From Verticillium longisporum (taxonomy: Eukaryota > Ascomycota > Sordariomycetes > Glomerellales > Plectosphaerellaceae), in assembly GCA_019188255.1 (NCBI GenBank), contig JAETXT010000003.1, forward strand, positions 2,852,001 to 2,916,000: 64,000 bases of DNA, written 5' to 3'. The translations under genes and the position numbers were made by a program. Within the stretch, counting starts at the first letter, position 1. Every line of letters starts with the position of its first letter. Positions 43,999 through 56,086 of the stretch are shown in pieces. Under the pieces are notes generated by a model. The model was not told the origin of the DNA and ran no database searches. It saw nothing but the letters and a program-made list of their open reading frames with translations.

Positions 43999-44759
43999 CT
44001 ACCTCACACCGTTGACGGCCGTCTCCGCAGAGCCCTCGTTCGTCGTCGTCAGGACAAAGTCCCGCACGCTGCCCTTCCAGTCGCTGATCCTCACGTCGCG
44101 AATCGTAACGACAATAACCCTGACCTCCTCTCCCGCAACAAAACAGCCGCGCCCGCCGTCCTCGGCCTCGACGCTGGCAGCGCCGAAGCCCTCGCTGTCA
44201 AACGTGTTGTTCTCGAGGTGCTGCTCGCGGTAGAAGCGCTCCTCGGGCGAGCCGGCGTCGAGCAGGCGGGCGGTGCCGTTGATGGTGGCACTGATGCTCG
44301 AGACGGCCGACGTGTTGATGTTGAGCAGCAGCGAGGCGAGGGAGGAGCGGTGCTCGGGGCCGGGGAGCCGCCGGAGGGGCGGCGGGCCGACGTCGGCGGG
44401 CGGTGGGAGACCCTGTCGTGGACGAGGAGGGAGACGTTGGGGTTCGAGAGGAGGTTCGTCGTCTTGCGCGAGGCCGGGTTTGTCGTCATGGCGATGACGG
44501 GCGCCGCGGAGAAGGGCGACGAGGGCAGGTAGGTGTAGTTCATGAGCGAGACGTTGGGCACGTCGTCTGTGCAAGTTGCCAAGTGGAGCTGCAGCGCGCA
44601 TGCGTCTTGGTTAGTCTTGACCGAGGCTGGGGCTCAGGGACGGAAACGAACAAAACGGGCGTTCTCGAGACATTGGACCACGTCCTGTGGCAGGGTTGCT
44701 GTGTACTGCTTGTTGGTATCGCCGGCCGAGGCCTCGTAGTTGAGGGGTGCTGTTTCCAT
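43999..44759 (-). CDS. pyridoxamine 5'-phosphate oxidase-like FMN-binding protein with one frameshift
   Basis: Exon 1 (44759-44652) reads METAPLNYEASAGDTNKQYT and ends ENARF. A 63-bp intron containing GACTAAC as a likely branch site follows. Exon 2 (44588-43999) continues LHLATCTDDVPNVSLMNYTY, AMTTNPASRKTTNLLSNPNV and SLLVHD, matching the split-barrel PNPOx-like family of fungi (about 230 residues). The frame is lost in the GC-rich run near 44355-44370 and resumes as PEHRSSLASLLLNINTSAVS, RFYREQHLENNTFDSEGFGA and so on to 43999. Exon 2 is exactly one base short. The donor GTTCGT is unusual. The family binds FMN, and its physiological reaction in fungi is not known. Confidence 0.82.
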
Positions 44760-45366
44760 TGCGGGGTCTCGTGTCGAGGAGTGGCAGTATTAGGAGTTGA
44801 TCAAGTCTTGTATCGGGACTCAAATCGATTCGAAGGTGCTTTAGATTGATCGCAGTGTTACAGCGTAAGGCACAGCTTAAGTTCGCGTGATTGGCGCTTA
44901 CAGCTAAGGTCCAGGTGCCATGATGATCCGTGGTAAAGGGAATCTCCCTCTGCGTGCTGCCGCGAAGTCCTGCTGACTAAGGAGGGACATCTCCTGTCCC
45001 CAGATCGAATGACGCAAAGTCCGGATACGTACCGAAGCCTGTGGGGTCAAAATGGCAATGAGGGGAAGTAGGCACGGGCCATACCACCTGCCATTGCTTG
45101 TGCCGTTTGGGGGGAGAACAAGCACGGCAAGAAACGACCAGCGGCTGGCTCCGGCAGGCGGGCACCACCGGCTATCAGCGGCAAGGCACCTTCCCCGGGT
45201 GACAACCTCTACAACACCTCGGGATCTTCTTTCCTCTGCCTTTTGTGCTGGGCGATCGAATCCTTTTTCTGTTTCTGTCTTCCCATTCTACCATCTCGAG
45301 GAGACACTGGTCAATTGCTGTCCAGGACATAGCGACTTTCTCCTTGACACGTTCTGCACAACCAAC
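44760..45366. promoter_or_regulatory. divergent promoter of PNPOx-like gene and mccA
   Basis: 607 bases between two divergent start codons. No clear TATA box. An upstream in-frame ATG for mccA at 45052 exists, but the extra 105 residues it would add have no family support, so this stretch is treated as 5' region. Confidence 0.5.
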
Positions 45367-47656
45367 ATGCGTTCCATGAAGGCAAAGCATCGGCTCGCCC
45401 GCCCCTTCCCTCGCCTCTTGTCCACGGCAGCAACGGGGGTCTCGGCGTCGGCAGCTCCTCAAATCACTCCCATCACATCTCTCCTCATTGCCAATCGTGG
45501 TGAGATTGCTCTCAGGATTCACAAGACTGCCGACAGGCTCGGAATCCGTACAACAACCCTCTACACGGATCCAGACGCCTCCTCCCAGCATGCCGCCTGC
45601 TCGCCACACTCCCTCTCACTCGGCAACCCCAAATCCTACCTCGACGGCGACCGCATCATCTCTCTCGCCAAGCAGCACGGTATTCAGGCACTCCACCCTG
45701 GCTATGGCTTTCTTTCCGAGAACCCCGCCTTTGCCTCTCGCTGCGAGAAGGAGGGCATTGTCTTCGTTGGCCCGCCCGCCAAGGCCATGCACGATATGGG
45801 CGACAAGGCTCGCAGCAAGGAGATCATGACCGCTGCCGGTGTTCCCTGTGTTCCGGGGTACCACGGCGCGGATCAAGAGGAGGCACAGCTGCTGCAGCAC
45901 GCTCGCGAGGTCCGCTTTCCTGTGCTCCTGAAGAGCGTCAAGGGCGGTGGTGGCAAGGGCATGCGCATCGTCTTGACCGAAGACGAGTTTCCCGCCCAGC
46001 TGCGCAGCGCCAGGCTCGAGGCTAAGGCTTCGTTTGGCGACGGCGGCGAGGTCATGCTTGTGGAGAAGTACATCGTGCGTCCGCGTCACGTCGAGGTCCA
46101 GGTCTTCGCCGACAAGCACGGAAACTGTGTGGCCCTCGGTGAGCGTGACTGCAGTGTGCAGCGTCGCCACCAGAAGATTCTCGAAGAGTCGCCCGCACCC
46201 TGCCTAGACGAGGCCACGAGACTCGATCTCTGGGATAAGGCGCGGAAGGCTGCTTCCGCCGTCGATTACGTCGGCGCTGGTACCGTCGAGTTTATCCTGG
46301 ACCGCGACACTGGCGAGTTCTACTTCATGGAGATGAACACACGTCTGCAAGTTGAGCATCCCGTCAGCGAGATGGTCACTGGCACCGATCTTGTTGAATG
46401 GCAGCTGAACATTGCGGCTGGCGAGAAGCTCCCCATGACACAAGAGGAGATCTCTGAAGCCATTTCTCAGCGGGGCGCCGCCATTGAGGCGCGTATCTAT
46501 GCCGAGAGTCCTGAAAAGGGCTTCATGCCTGACTCTGGCAAGCTTGTCCACCTTACCACTCCTGCCACCGACCCCGACGTCCGTATTGATGCCGGTTTCG
46601 TCCAGGGCGACACCGTCTCCGAAGCCTACGACGGCATGATTGCCAAGTTGATTGTGCGCGGTCGCGACCGCGAGACGGCTATCCGTCGCCTGGAGCTTGC
46701 ACTTCGCGATTACGAAGTGGTCGGTCTGAGCACCAACATTGAGTTCCTCAAGCGCATGTGCCGCTCGCCGGCGTTCATTGAGGGTGATGTGGAAACAGGT
46801 TTCATCGAGAAGTGGAAGGATGAGCTCTTTGCACCTCGAGTGCTCACCGACGAGGTCTTTGTGCAGGCAGCTCTGGGCTCGTTGACGGCGCAGCTCGCGA
46901 GCGAGGCGCCCCACGGCGGCAGTCTCGGTTTCGGCGCACCGAACACGGCGACAGAGCGCAGTTTTGCGCTCAAGGTGCTGGACGCATACTCAAAGCAGGA
47001 TGGCGAGGTCGTGCAGGTCACAGTCAGCCAGACAAGTCCCGGCATGTTCAGCGCCACTGTGACGAGGAAGGGAGCCGAGCCAGTGGTGATCGAGAAGATT
47101 GCATGCACTTCATCGACGCCGAAATCCCTGGCAACCAAGCTGACAACCTTCTTCCCCGGCGAGAGGATACACTCCACAGTAGTCAGGACGACACCAAACG
47201 CAACCGAGACTCAGGACTCCAAGGTTGTCGTGTTCCAGCACGGTGTAAGGACAGAGCTAGCCCTGCTGCCACCAAAGTGGTTCGAGAAGGCGCTGGGCCT
47301 CAAGGAGATTGCTGCCTCTGTTGTTGCGCCGATGCCGTGCAAGGTTCTGAGAAACGAGGTCGCCGAGGGCGATGTCGTCAAGAAGGGTGCGCCATTGGTT
47401 GTGTGAGTCCAACTCTCTCTCTTCAAGTATCGCTGGAAAATTCGCTAATACCCGACAGCATTGAGTCGATGAAGATGGAGACCGTCATCAGGTCACCTCA
47501 GGATGGTGTGGTGAAGAAACTGGCACACAAGGAGGGGGTAAGTGGAAATCCGTATCGACTTGGGGGAAATTGTTTACTGATGACAACTAGGACATTTGCA
47601 AAGCTGGCACGGTACTGGTGCTGTTTGAGGAAGAGGCTGCCAACGAAGCGTCATGA
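45367..47656 (+). CDS. mccA: 3-methylcrotonyl-CoA carboxylase, biotin-containing alpha subunit
   Basis: Exons 45367-47402, 47459-47537 and 47591-47656 give 726 residues, the normal size. A basic N-terminus (MRSMKAKHRLARPFPRLLST) is a mitochondrial presequence. The biotin carboxylase domain begins at SLLIANRGEIALRI (about residue 38) and includes the ATP-grasp loop LKSVKGGGGKGMRI, VEVQVFADKHGN and MNTRLQVEHPV. The biotinyl domain near the C-terminus has APMPCKV and ESMKMET with the biotin-accepting Lys at about residue 684, split by intron 1. The last exon ends LFEEEAANEAS. The enzyme works in leucine catabolism with a beta subunit (mccB) not found in this window. Size and sequence favour mccA over propionyl-CoA, acetyl-CoA or pyruvate carboxylase. 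Confidence 0.92.
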
Positions 47657-48813
47657 TTTGAATAGCGCATGTGACGATTGGGTTCATGGTCATGGATGGC
47701 GTTTTGGATATCTGGATCAAGAATACATATTCCCGTTATTCATACCTGCGTTGCTTGACGCGTTCACCCCTGGAGGATCGACATCCCAGGTTTCCCCTGC
47801 TCGAACTGCCCAGTTGGAGGTTGACCTTGATGGTCCATTGCCCAAGTCGCACCCATTGGCACAGCAAGGGTGTTCGAAAGATGGAAAATCCGTCGAGGGC
47901 GGGGCAGCCGGTATGGAACAGAACTGATTGCCTTCCATGCTTTAGCTGCCTGCATGGCCTGCAGCTCGGGCCATCCGTATCGGTGGTAGAACATCGCCTC
48001 GTGGCAAACTTGTTGGTCAAGGCGATGAATAAAATCAGACAGAGGCGATTCCAGAACTGAGGGGGCTTTGGATCCATCACCGTTGGCCTTCCTATTCAAG
48101 CTGGGTGTCGGTAGGCCGATGCCGGATTGACGTTTGCCAAGACCAGCCTCGACCAGCAGCGAACATGTCGATTGAACTTGTCGATTGGGCAACGCGACGG
48201 CAACAAGAGGGGCCCAAATGAACCATCAGCCTGTTCGCCAAGGGCAATGTGCCTGACCCTGGCAGACGTTGCATGAAGTCTCCATACGGTCCCATTCGTA
48301 TTTCCATGTGCAAAGCCCTGACGGCTGATTATGGGCATGTCAATTCTGGTCGGGTCAGCGCCCCTCGGTTCAGACCTGCCTAAAGAGGCAGGAGATCACT
48401 CCTGGATCGCGGCCATGGCCGCGCCTTAGCGCGGTACTGTAAGTGGAAGCTCAGTGTTATCTGGTTGAGGGCACCTGGGGTGCATTTGCAGTTCTTGGTT
48501 GCACGTCGAATGAGCCAGGGTTAGATTCGCCTCGCGCGAGGGCTGATCACTGACCCGAGGAACGGCGAGCGACTTCTCCCTGGCGGTAGCCGTTGGACAG
48601 GGGAATGCGGGAGAGCGAGAGCAAGCATAAAGCATTGCGGCATGCCCACTCACGGACTCCTCCTGAGATGGATCAAGGACATTCCTCTTGCTCCTCACTC
48701 AACCTTGTGTGCCCGCTCACCCCGGTGATACAAGTCTAACACTCGGCTCTCTGTCCCTCTTCGTTTCCCCTCAATCACAAAACGAACAGAGGTCGACGCA
48801 CGTCACTGTCAAG
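47657..48813. other. intergenic region, no supported gene
   Basis: About 1.16 kb holding the mccA 3' end and the promoter of the next gene. No RNA gene or known motif recognised. The sequence just before 48814 is rich in CTC and CAC runs, typical of a 5' UTR. Confidence 0.45.
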
Positions 48814-50720
48814 ATGCGCTTCTCTACTCTCTCCGGCACGGCTCTCGCCGCCGCCTCGGGCGTCATGGCCAAGGATCTGGCCAAGGATCTGGTCAAGGGT
48901 GCCGGTACGTCCTGTCGCGATGGCGCGCCCAGCATTTGGTCCCAGGAACATGGCTAATGGTCTTTCTGCAGAGCTCTACGACTCTGGCTATATCCACGAG
49001 AGGAACATGAAGCACAAGATGGATGCTTGGATGGGTGAGTTTGACGCCGGCCTCCTCAACTCGGAGGTCTGGCCCAGGCTCAACTACACCAAGTGCATCG
49101 ACGGCAAGGCCGCCGCTGTGCCTGGCAACGAGCTCCTCACGTTCCGCTGCAAGAACATTGACCTGTACGACTTCATCAACTTTGCCACTCTCGGCTCCCC
49201 CAACGGCTGGGACGAGCTCGGTGACGGCAACCTCCTGACCGGCAGCGGTTCGTGGGGTTGGACCGACCCCAAGACGGGCCGTGAGTTTGCCGCCATTGGC
49301 ATGTTCGACGGCACTGCCTTTGTCGAGATCCTCAAGGAGGGAAGGCTGGCCCAGCTCGGCTTCCTGCCCGTGCCGGCTAAGACCAACCCCAACGCGCTGT
49401 GGAAGGAGATTCGTGGTTTCAAGAACTACATGATCATCGGCTCTGAGCTCGCTGGCCACGGCGTCCAGATCTTCGACATGAGCAAGCTGCTCACCGTCAA
49501 CGCCTCGGCCGGCCCTGTCGTCTTCGACATTGTCAAGGACGTCACGGCCCATTGGAAGGACCTGCCTAACGGCCAGACGCACAACATCGTCGTGGACGAG
49601 GAGAATGAGTACTTCGCCGCCGTCGGTGCCCGCCCCAGGACCGACGTCTGCAAGTCCGGTCTCATCTTTGTCGACCTCAAGGACCCCTCCAACCCTAAGA
49701 GGCTCGGCTGCAACGGCCAAGACGGCTACGTCCATGACGCGCAGTGCCTCACGTACCACGGCCCCGACACCAAGTACGAGGGTCACCAGATCTGCTACGG
49801 CTACAACGAGGACACGCTCACCATCTACGACGTGACCGACAAGGCCAACTCCAAGATTCTTTCCGTCACCTCGTACGAGGGTGCTTCCTACACCCATCAG
49901 GGCTGGGTCCTCGACGTTAACTGGCAGGAGTACCTCCTGATGGACGACGAGTACGATGAGACCGACGGCCTCAACCCCGCCTCTGACGGTTACCCCGTGA
50001 CCTACATCTGGGACATCAGGTCGCTCGAGGCTCCCAAGAACACCGGCATCTACAAGGGTGAGTTTGCATGCTTTTTTCCCTCTCGTCGATGTTGTACGCG
50101 GACTCGCTGACTGACCATGGTGAACAGGCACTGTCGTTGCCACGGACCACAACCAGTACATCAAGAACGGTCTCAGCTTCCAGTCCAGCTACGGTGCCGG
50201 TTTCCGCGTCTACGATGTTTCCTCCATTCCCGAGGACCCCACCGGTGCCGGTGTCTGCGAGGTGAGTTCTGTTCCCTTCCAATTCTCTCTTGGGTGAACG
50301 CCGGGCTGACCCAACTTACCCCCTTCTCAGATCGCCTACTTTGACATCTTCCCCGAGGATGACAACCAGCCCGGCGGCGGCAGCGTCGAGATGTTCGGCT
50401 CGTGGTCGAGCTACCAGTTCGACGGAAGCGGCTACGCCATTATCAACACGATCGAGCGCGGCGTCTACCTCGTCAAGATGACCAAGCGCGCGTCGTGCCC
50501 CAAGAAGCAGTCGTGCAACGCCGACAACTGCCTGCGCGCGCTGCGCTCGTCCAGCATCAAGGGCCGCCTCGAGGAGAGCCAGAAATTTTGCGGCGAGTTC
50601 ACAAAGACGTACGTCAGCGACGTGAAGGTCGTGCCCGAGTACGCCTCCAAGGCGTGCGGCACCAACGTCATCTCGCGCGTCAGCTCGGCGTGCCACTGCC
50701 TGCCTACCCCTACCGCGTGA
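48814..50720 (+). CDS. secreted choice-of-anchor B / LVIVD-repeat protein
   Basis: Exons 48814-48904, 48972-50057, 50128-50261 and 50331-50720 give an intact 566-residue protein. The signal peptide is MRFSTLSGTALAAASGVMA. The body is a repeated beta-rich pattern typical of choice-of-anchor B proteins: KNIDLYDFINFATLGS, GREFAAIGMFDGTAFVEIL, RGFKNYMIIGSELAGHGVQI, TLTIYDVTDKANSKIL, YIWDIRSLEAPKNTG and ERGVYLVKM. This suggests a secreted propeller-like fold. Fungal members are often annotated 'regulatory P domain-containing'. The Cys-rich C-terminus (CPKKQSCNADNC, CHCLPTPTA) suggests disulfides. The enzymatic role is unknown. Expression at the cell surface or outside the cell is inferred. Confidence 0.88.
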
Positions 50721-53531
50721 GCGGATGAGAGGGTAGCATGTAGTAATAGTAGTAGTATAGAAAGGTCTCCCTATGCCTCGAGGAGACGTAATGAATGCGA
50801 ATCACGACTTGATGCACTGTGTGTTCACACGAGGTGACTATCGTGTCTCATGCTTTGGTTGTCGAGTGCTGTCGGATTTAACTTTGACTTTTCGAGGGCA
50901 ATCTATTTGGCTGGATGCTGTGCAGTAAGCGTCTGATCGTGTGGGCTTTCGACTTGGGAGAAGTTCATACGGTGGAGCGTGCGCGATTGAGTTTCGTTGT
51001 CAGTCCACTGTTCATTCGATAGCAGCGGCAACATCCGGACCGTCTCGTCAGGATACCTAGCTGTTTTCGGGTAACCGGTCTTCTGTCTGTTTGTTTGGCT
51101 TGGGGCATTGCTAGACATGCAGTCGTTTTCCCATTAAACTTCCAATTGAATACGTTCGGTGTACTGGTCCCATGTGACGTACCTAACTTACCTTACCTAT
51201 GGTAAGGTAGGTACCCAAGGTCGGATCAGAATATTGCCTAATGCAAGGCAGGGTAAATTCGCAGCTTCGGTTTCGATACCGAACCTGCCATCTCACTCAC
51301 CGGCCTTACTTAGGGTCGCGAGAAACCACAGCCAAGCCGCCTCCCCACCCAAAGTACGGTAAGAACACCGCATCTGCCCAAGACATCCATCTGCACGACA
51401 AGTAGAATAAACAAAAAAAGCAAAAAACCTCCGGGCCTCCGAAGAAACCTCCTCCTCTTCGTGTCCCTGGCGGATTTGAAGACGCTCCATTGGTCGTCAG
51501 CCCCCTTCTGACCGCTCCGAATGCTACCTTGCACTACGTCCAACCTACCCTCCGGCCGGCATACCAGGTTTTTACCCCAAAAGAAGAAAACTCCCCGTCA
51601 GCTCCCCTCTCCTCTTCCCTCCTCCATCATGCCTTGCGCCTGCATACCCGACTAGTGCAACCCCCCCTCCCCTTTTCACCCTTCCCAGCGCACAGCATGC
51701 CCGCGCTGCCGTGACCCCTCACCCGTCCCTGTCGCGAGAGGGGGTTAGAAGAAGGAAACGGAGGCCAGGGTACCTTGGGTGAAATAGGACAGTGACAAGG
51801 GAAAGGAGGCGTCGTCGGAATACCGGTCCACGCGGGAAAGACACACGCAGACATGCAGTCGTCCTGCACGGCGGTATCCCCGCCGCCTGCCGCCGCGGGA
51901 TAGCTGGATGCTGGACCGGGGAGAGAGGGCCGCTGGGCTAGCTTTGCGCTCGAGGATGCGGCGTCGACAGGAGAGAGGGGGGCGTGTGGCATGCCGGGCA
52001 GGCGTTCCGCAGTAACCCCAAGAGCCTGCTTACCTTGCTTGTTGATTTGGTGGAAGGCTTCACATGTTTTTTTTTTTGCTGTGCTTCCTTGTGAGCTACC
52101 GTTTCAGAAAGGCGAACCTCGCTGCGTGCCTGGCGGCTGTGACGACATGCGCCGCCGACGGTCCTGCAGAGTCGACGCTGTCGAGGAATGAACGATACCC
52201 TGCGGAGGAAGAGGGGGGTGTATGGTCTTGAAGCGGCCCGGCGGCGATGCTGCTGAGAAGGCAGACGACAGGATCTACGTTTCACGCTACGAGGGGCCCT
52301 TTTCGAGGAAGCAGACGCAATAGTTCCTGCGTGTGACGGTTTTGAGAGCGGAAGGCATCCATCTCTCAACAGGCCGGCGAGCTGCGTCCTCACCGAAACA
52401 CTCGAGGCACGGTCTGTCAGCGATCTCGTCCGATGGACACTTTCCGCAGCGTGACCGTAGGCTCCAGGACTGGAATCTGACAAGGTCCTCTCCATGACTC
52501 GTCGACGATACCAAACCCCTTGCCGTAGACGTGCAGCAAAAACAGCCAGTCTGCAATGAGAAAGCCGCCAGCCACAATGGACACCACCGAAGGGGGCGAC
52601 TGCGTGTCCTGTCTCGGCGAATCCGGGGTAGACCAGGGATGCTACAGCGGCACTCGACCAGGTGGCACGGCACTGGTGGTGCGATCAAAGGCCACTATAA
52701 TGCTCAACACAAACCAACAAAGCTCACGAGAAGTTGGACTCCAGAATTCCTGTTCAACGTCAAGCCCAGGTACCCGGGAGGAAAGACGACCAAGCCGGAG
52801 CTGACAGTCAAGGCTCTTGAGCAGTCACAGAGCGACAGCCACTCAATCGCAGCTGAGCGGACATGCATATCCCCTTGCCCCTGCGGTTCAGCCGCTCCTC
52901 ATATAGCTCGAGTCGAAGTGAAGCTTCTAGTCTGGAGCGACAGGCTCAGCTACTCGCCATCAAGCGACAATCACGGAACGCACGCTGCAGTATTCGAATT
53001 CTTTGGGTTGACGTCAGTCTGGAACATAGTACCAACACCTGCAATACAAGACACTGCATGGTCCGACAAGACGAACCGCTCTCCGCAACGAAAAGTCTAC
53101 AAGTCCTTTTCCCGGGTCACCGCCGTTATATATGAAGAGACACACTGGACATGACAAAAGACGGGAGACAGTGTAGCAAACCAAGCCAAAGCGAGTAGAA
53201 TACTCTGGTATATACAGTTTCAAAGTCTGGTGAATCGTGGGCAAGGGAAAGGCGCGATCCAGCCACAAGTAACGTGAGTAATAAGATGAAGTTGCTCGCG
53301 TGAGCGGGAGGGTCGAAGAAAAGGGTTGTTGTGTTGGGCGATCCCGGGCTCCGCTCGTGGGTGTATTGTAGAAAGAAGAAAAGCGTGGCTGTGATGAAAG
53401 AGCAAAAGCAGAGAGACAAGGGGCCGTATCCGGATCCGATCCGTTTCGCGTAAACGCCGACGCCCCCTGGAGTAGACAAGCAATTATGGTAGGAGAGTAG
53501 GTGTCGTTCATTGACATGAAGCCCAGCTGGC
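50721..53531. other. 2.8-kb intergenic region
   Basis: No supportable gene. Long open frames here (for example the minus strand 51938-52495 and plus strand 52531-53154) are compositionally odd and lack motifs. A palindromic GGTAAGGTAGGTACC-type motif lies at about 51179-51215. The part next to 53531 should contain the rho3 3' UTR. Confidence 0.45.
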
Positions 53532-54456
53532 TCACATGACGATGCACTTGGACTCGTCGCGCTCCTTCTTGACGCTGAGGGCGACACGCGCGGCCTCGGT
53601 GAACGCCTCGTTGACGCCACGGTTCTTCATGGCCGAGCATTCGAGGTAACGAGATGCCTGGATGCGACGGGCGACCTCGAGGCCCTGATCGTAGTTGATG
53701 AGGGTGGGGTTGCGCTTCTCGCCGGGTTGCGGTGCTTGTGGCTGGCCATCGGCGCCGACATTCTCGTCATCGTCGCCCTCGCGCAGGTCGCACTTGAGTG
53801 CCACAAGAACAAGCTTGACACCGGGACAGTTATCCGCAATCTCGCCGACCCATTTGCTTTCGACGTTCTCGAGGGAGTCCTTGCTGTCGACGCTGTAGCA
53901 GAGTACGATCAAATCCGTGTCGTCTGAGAGGCGAGCTTGTTAACATTTTGACAGTCACATTGCGCCGTGAGAACAGAGAGCTCACCATAGGATAGACTGC
54001 GGAGACGGTCGAATTCTTCTTGGCCGGCAGTGTCCCACAAGGACAGCTCAATGTGGACATTATCGACAAAGATGTCTGTGCAACAACATGTCAGATACCA
54101 GGGCCTCCTCAGCAGAACCGGGCAGAGCAACGGTGGCGCGCATACCATGGACATAGTTCTCGAAGACTGTGGGTTCGTAGACGGTAGGGAAGTATCTGAT
54201 GAGGCTGTTAGAGCATGGCTGGTGGCATCGTGAAGACAAGTTGGGTTTGGGTTGCCCACATACCCTCTTGTGAAGACATTGAGTAATGACGTCTTTCCGC
54301 ACGCGCCGTCACCTCTGCAAGGGAGAAACGAGACTTTGGTCAGCCGAAAAACAGTTCGTTCTCTTGAGCCAGCATGCAGGCGCTCGGCTGCAGGGAGTCT
54401 TACAGCAGCACCAGCTTCCGGTTGGCGGTCTTGGAGCCTCCACAGAGCGCAGGCAT
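53532..54456 (-). CDS. rho3: Rho-family GTPase, Rho3 type
   Basis: Five exons (54456-54404, 54314-54264, 54195-54146, 54075-53986, 53923-53532) join cleanly to 211 residues. It starts MPALCGGSKTANRKLVLL, has the P-loop GDGACGKT, the switch-I effector region YFPTVYEPTVFENYVH, switch II WDTAGQEEFDRLRSLSY, the guanine-binding motif as LKCDLRE, ECSA, a Rho insert with an acidic spacer (EGDDDENVGADGQ) and the prenylation CaaX box CIVM. The N-terminus and core match fungal Rho3, a plasma-membrane switch for polarised growth and secretion through formins and the exocyst. All catalytic residues are present, so it should be functional. Confidence 0.93.
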
Positions 54457-56086
54457 CGTGGGCGATATTCGGAGGGGGGTCGAGTCGGAAACGTGAGGGG
54501 GCGAAGTCGTCGCAGAGGTCGGCTTCCCAGAGAACAATGGTTTGGGCGGAGGAAGAGGGAGAGAGGAATTCGTGGACTGCTCGTGCGAGAGCGTAGATTG
54601 GTGGCCTTGTTTGTTGTTGGCACGAGTCTTCGATGGTGTCTGTCTGGGTTCAGGAGTTGGATCTTAAAAGGTGGATCCTCGATTGCGCGCGCGGGCTCTG
54701 GAGTAGGTAGCGGGCGTTTGTGGACCCTGTCAACGGAGGAGGGCCGGCAGGAAGCAAGAGGCACGCGGATGTCGGGTGTGACGATCGTGTTCGCGGTTGG
54801 AAAAGTTGTAAAAGAGGGTGAGATTGATCCAGTCGGGAGACCGAGGGTGGACAGCACGTAGAGTTTGGGGCTCGAGGAGAGAGAGATTGGATAGAGCACG
54901 CACTGGCTGGATGGAGGTGACGAGTGGAGGGGGCTCAGATCATCAGCAGGCAGTGGCTGGAAGCGACATCAAGTGGCAGTGGCAGAGGCGAGGCAAAGAA
55001 CGAACAGGGCAGGGAAGTCCCCGTCACCCCAGCGCGACCAGGGAAATTGGCAATTGGCCGAGATGAGCTAGAGAGGCATGAACGGTACCTGGGTACTTAC
55101 CTACCTTAGGTACCTACTGTAGGCACCTAGGTGCGCGATGGCAAGTGTTTCCCCCCTCTCCACATGGTGGGTACCGCCCCCCCATCGACAGCGGCAGTAG
55201 CGTTGATAGGCCCGCTAGTTCACTGCACCAGTCCACTGCACCAGTCCACTGGACGCGGCGCCTGGGAGGCCATTCACCAGAGGGGTTGAGGGGCAACTGA
55301 GAGGCGCCTGGCACTCGGGGAGACGAGGGCCCGCTGGGCGGGGCGCTATCGGTTCGGCCAAGGCACAGCCCGTGGGCACCCACGGGCTCTGGATCGCGCT
55401 CAGGGCTACGCTCTGGATCGCGCTCAGGGCTACGCTCTGGATCGCGCTCAGGGCCACGCTCTGGCACCACCGCCTCGATATTCGTCGATCGGCTCATGGA
55501 CAGGCCGCTAGAATCTCCATGTCTCGTTTCAAACGACCAGATGTCTCCCGCCGAGCAGCAACTCCCTTCCGTGACCCGCCGCTCAAGACACCGTTGCACT
55601 GTATTTCCCATCAGGCATGTGGGCACGCAGGCATGTACACCCACGTACCAAGGCAAAGGTAGGTAGGTATGCTGTATTTAGATATCGCGCCTGCAAGTCA
55701 TCCGCCAACATCGCAGGAGGAATGCTGGAGGATTTGGCGTGCAACCTGCCTTAAGTGGAGCCATGGTAATGGATCCCAGCCAGCCCGTCCCCAAGACGCT
55801 TTCTTTTGCTCCCGCTATATCCAAGCCCATCAGCCGAGTTGCGCACTATTGGTGACAGGTCAAGCCGTCAATATTGTGAGTAATCATCTCTGCTGGAGAA
55901 ATCCGAGTCTTCTGCTTCTGCAGTACACATGTCACGCCAGCACTGCTCGTTTGTGAAAAGAAACAAGGCGTGGTGGGGATCGTCTGGCGATTGACGTCTT
56001 ATTTGACCCCGCTACTGCCGACGAGGCCGTTTCTACATTCTACAGCCTCAGAAAAGAAACTTGGCAAGACTGCCTTCCGATCGCCT
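54457..56086. other. rho3 upstream region with repeats
   Basis: About 1.6 kb with no supported gene. The first 450 bases upstream of rho3 are CT-rich on the minus strand, as a 5' UTR would be. TACCTACC/GGTAGGTA motifs lie at 55087-55130 and 55648-55669. A 13-bp duplication (CACTGCACCAGTC) occurs near 55218-55245, and a minisatellite follows at 55387. Confidence 0.5.
55387..55464 (+). repeat. 24-bp tandem repeat beside a perfect hairpin
   Basis: Three full copies of a 24-bp unit starting CTCTGGATCGCGCTCAGGG (55387-55410, 55411-55434, 55435-55458, the last with one change) plus a 6-base start of a fourth. Directly before it, 55367-55388 forms a hairpin with a 10-bp perfect stem (AGCCCGTGGG/CCCACGGGCT) and 2-base loop. 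The unit length is a multiple of three and the array is open in several frames, but no gene around it can be supported. Confidence 0.9.

Noticed and set aside
51938..53154. Long open frames on both strands (180-210 residues)
   Set aside because: Arg/Ser-rich low-information sequence with no domain, no splice support and overlapping frames on both strands.
55114..55656. Minus-strand ORF encoding PERDPERS-type repeats
   Set aside because: The repeat peptide comes from a 24-bp minisatellite open in several frames; the flanks show no coding signal.
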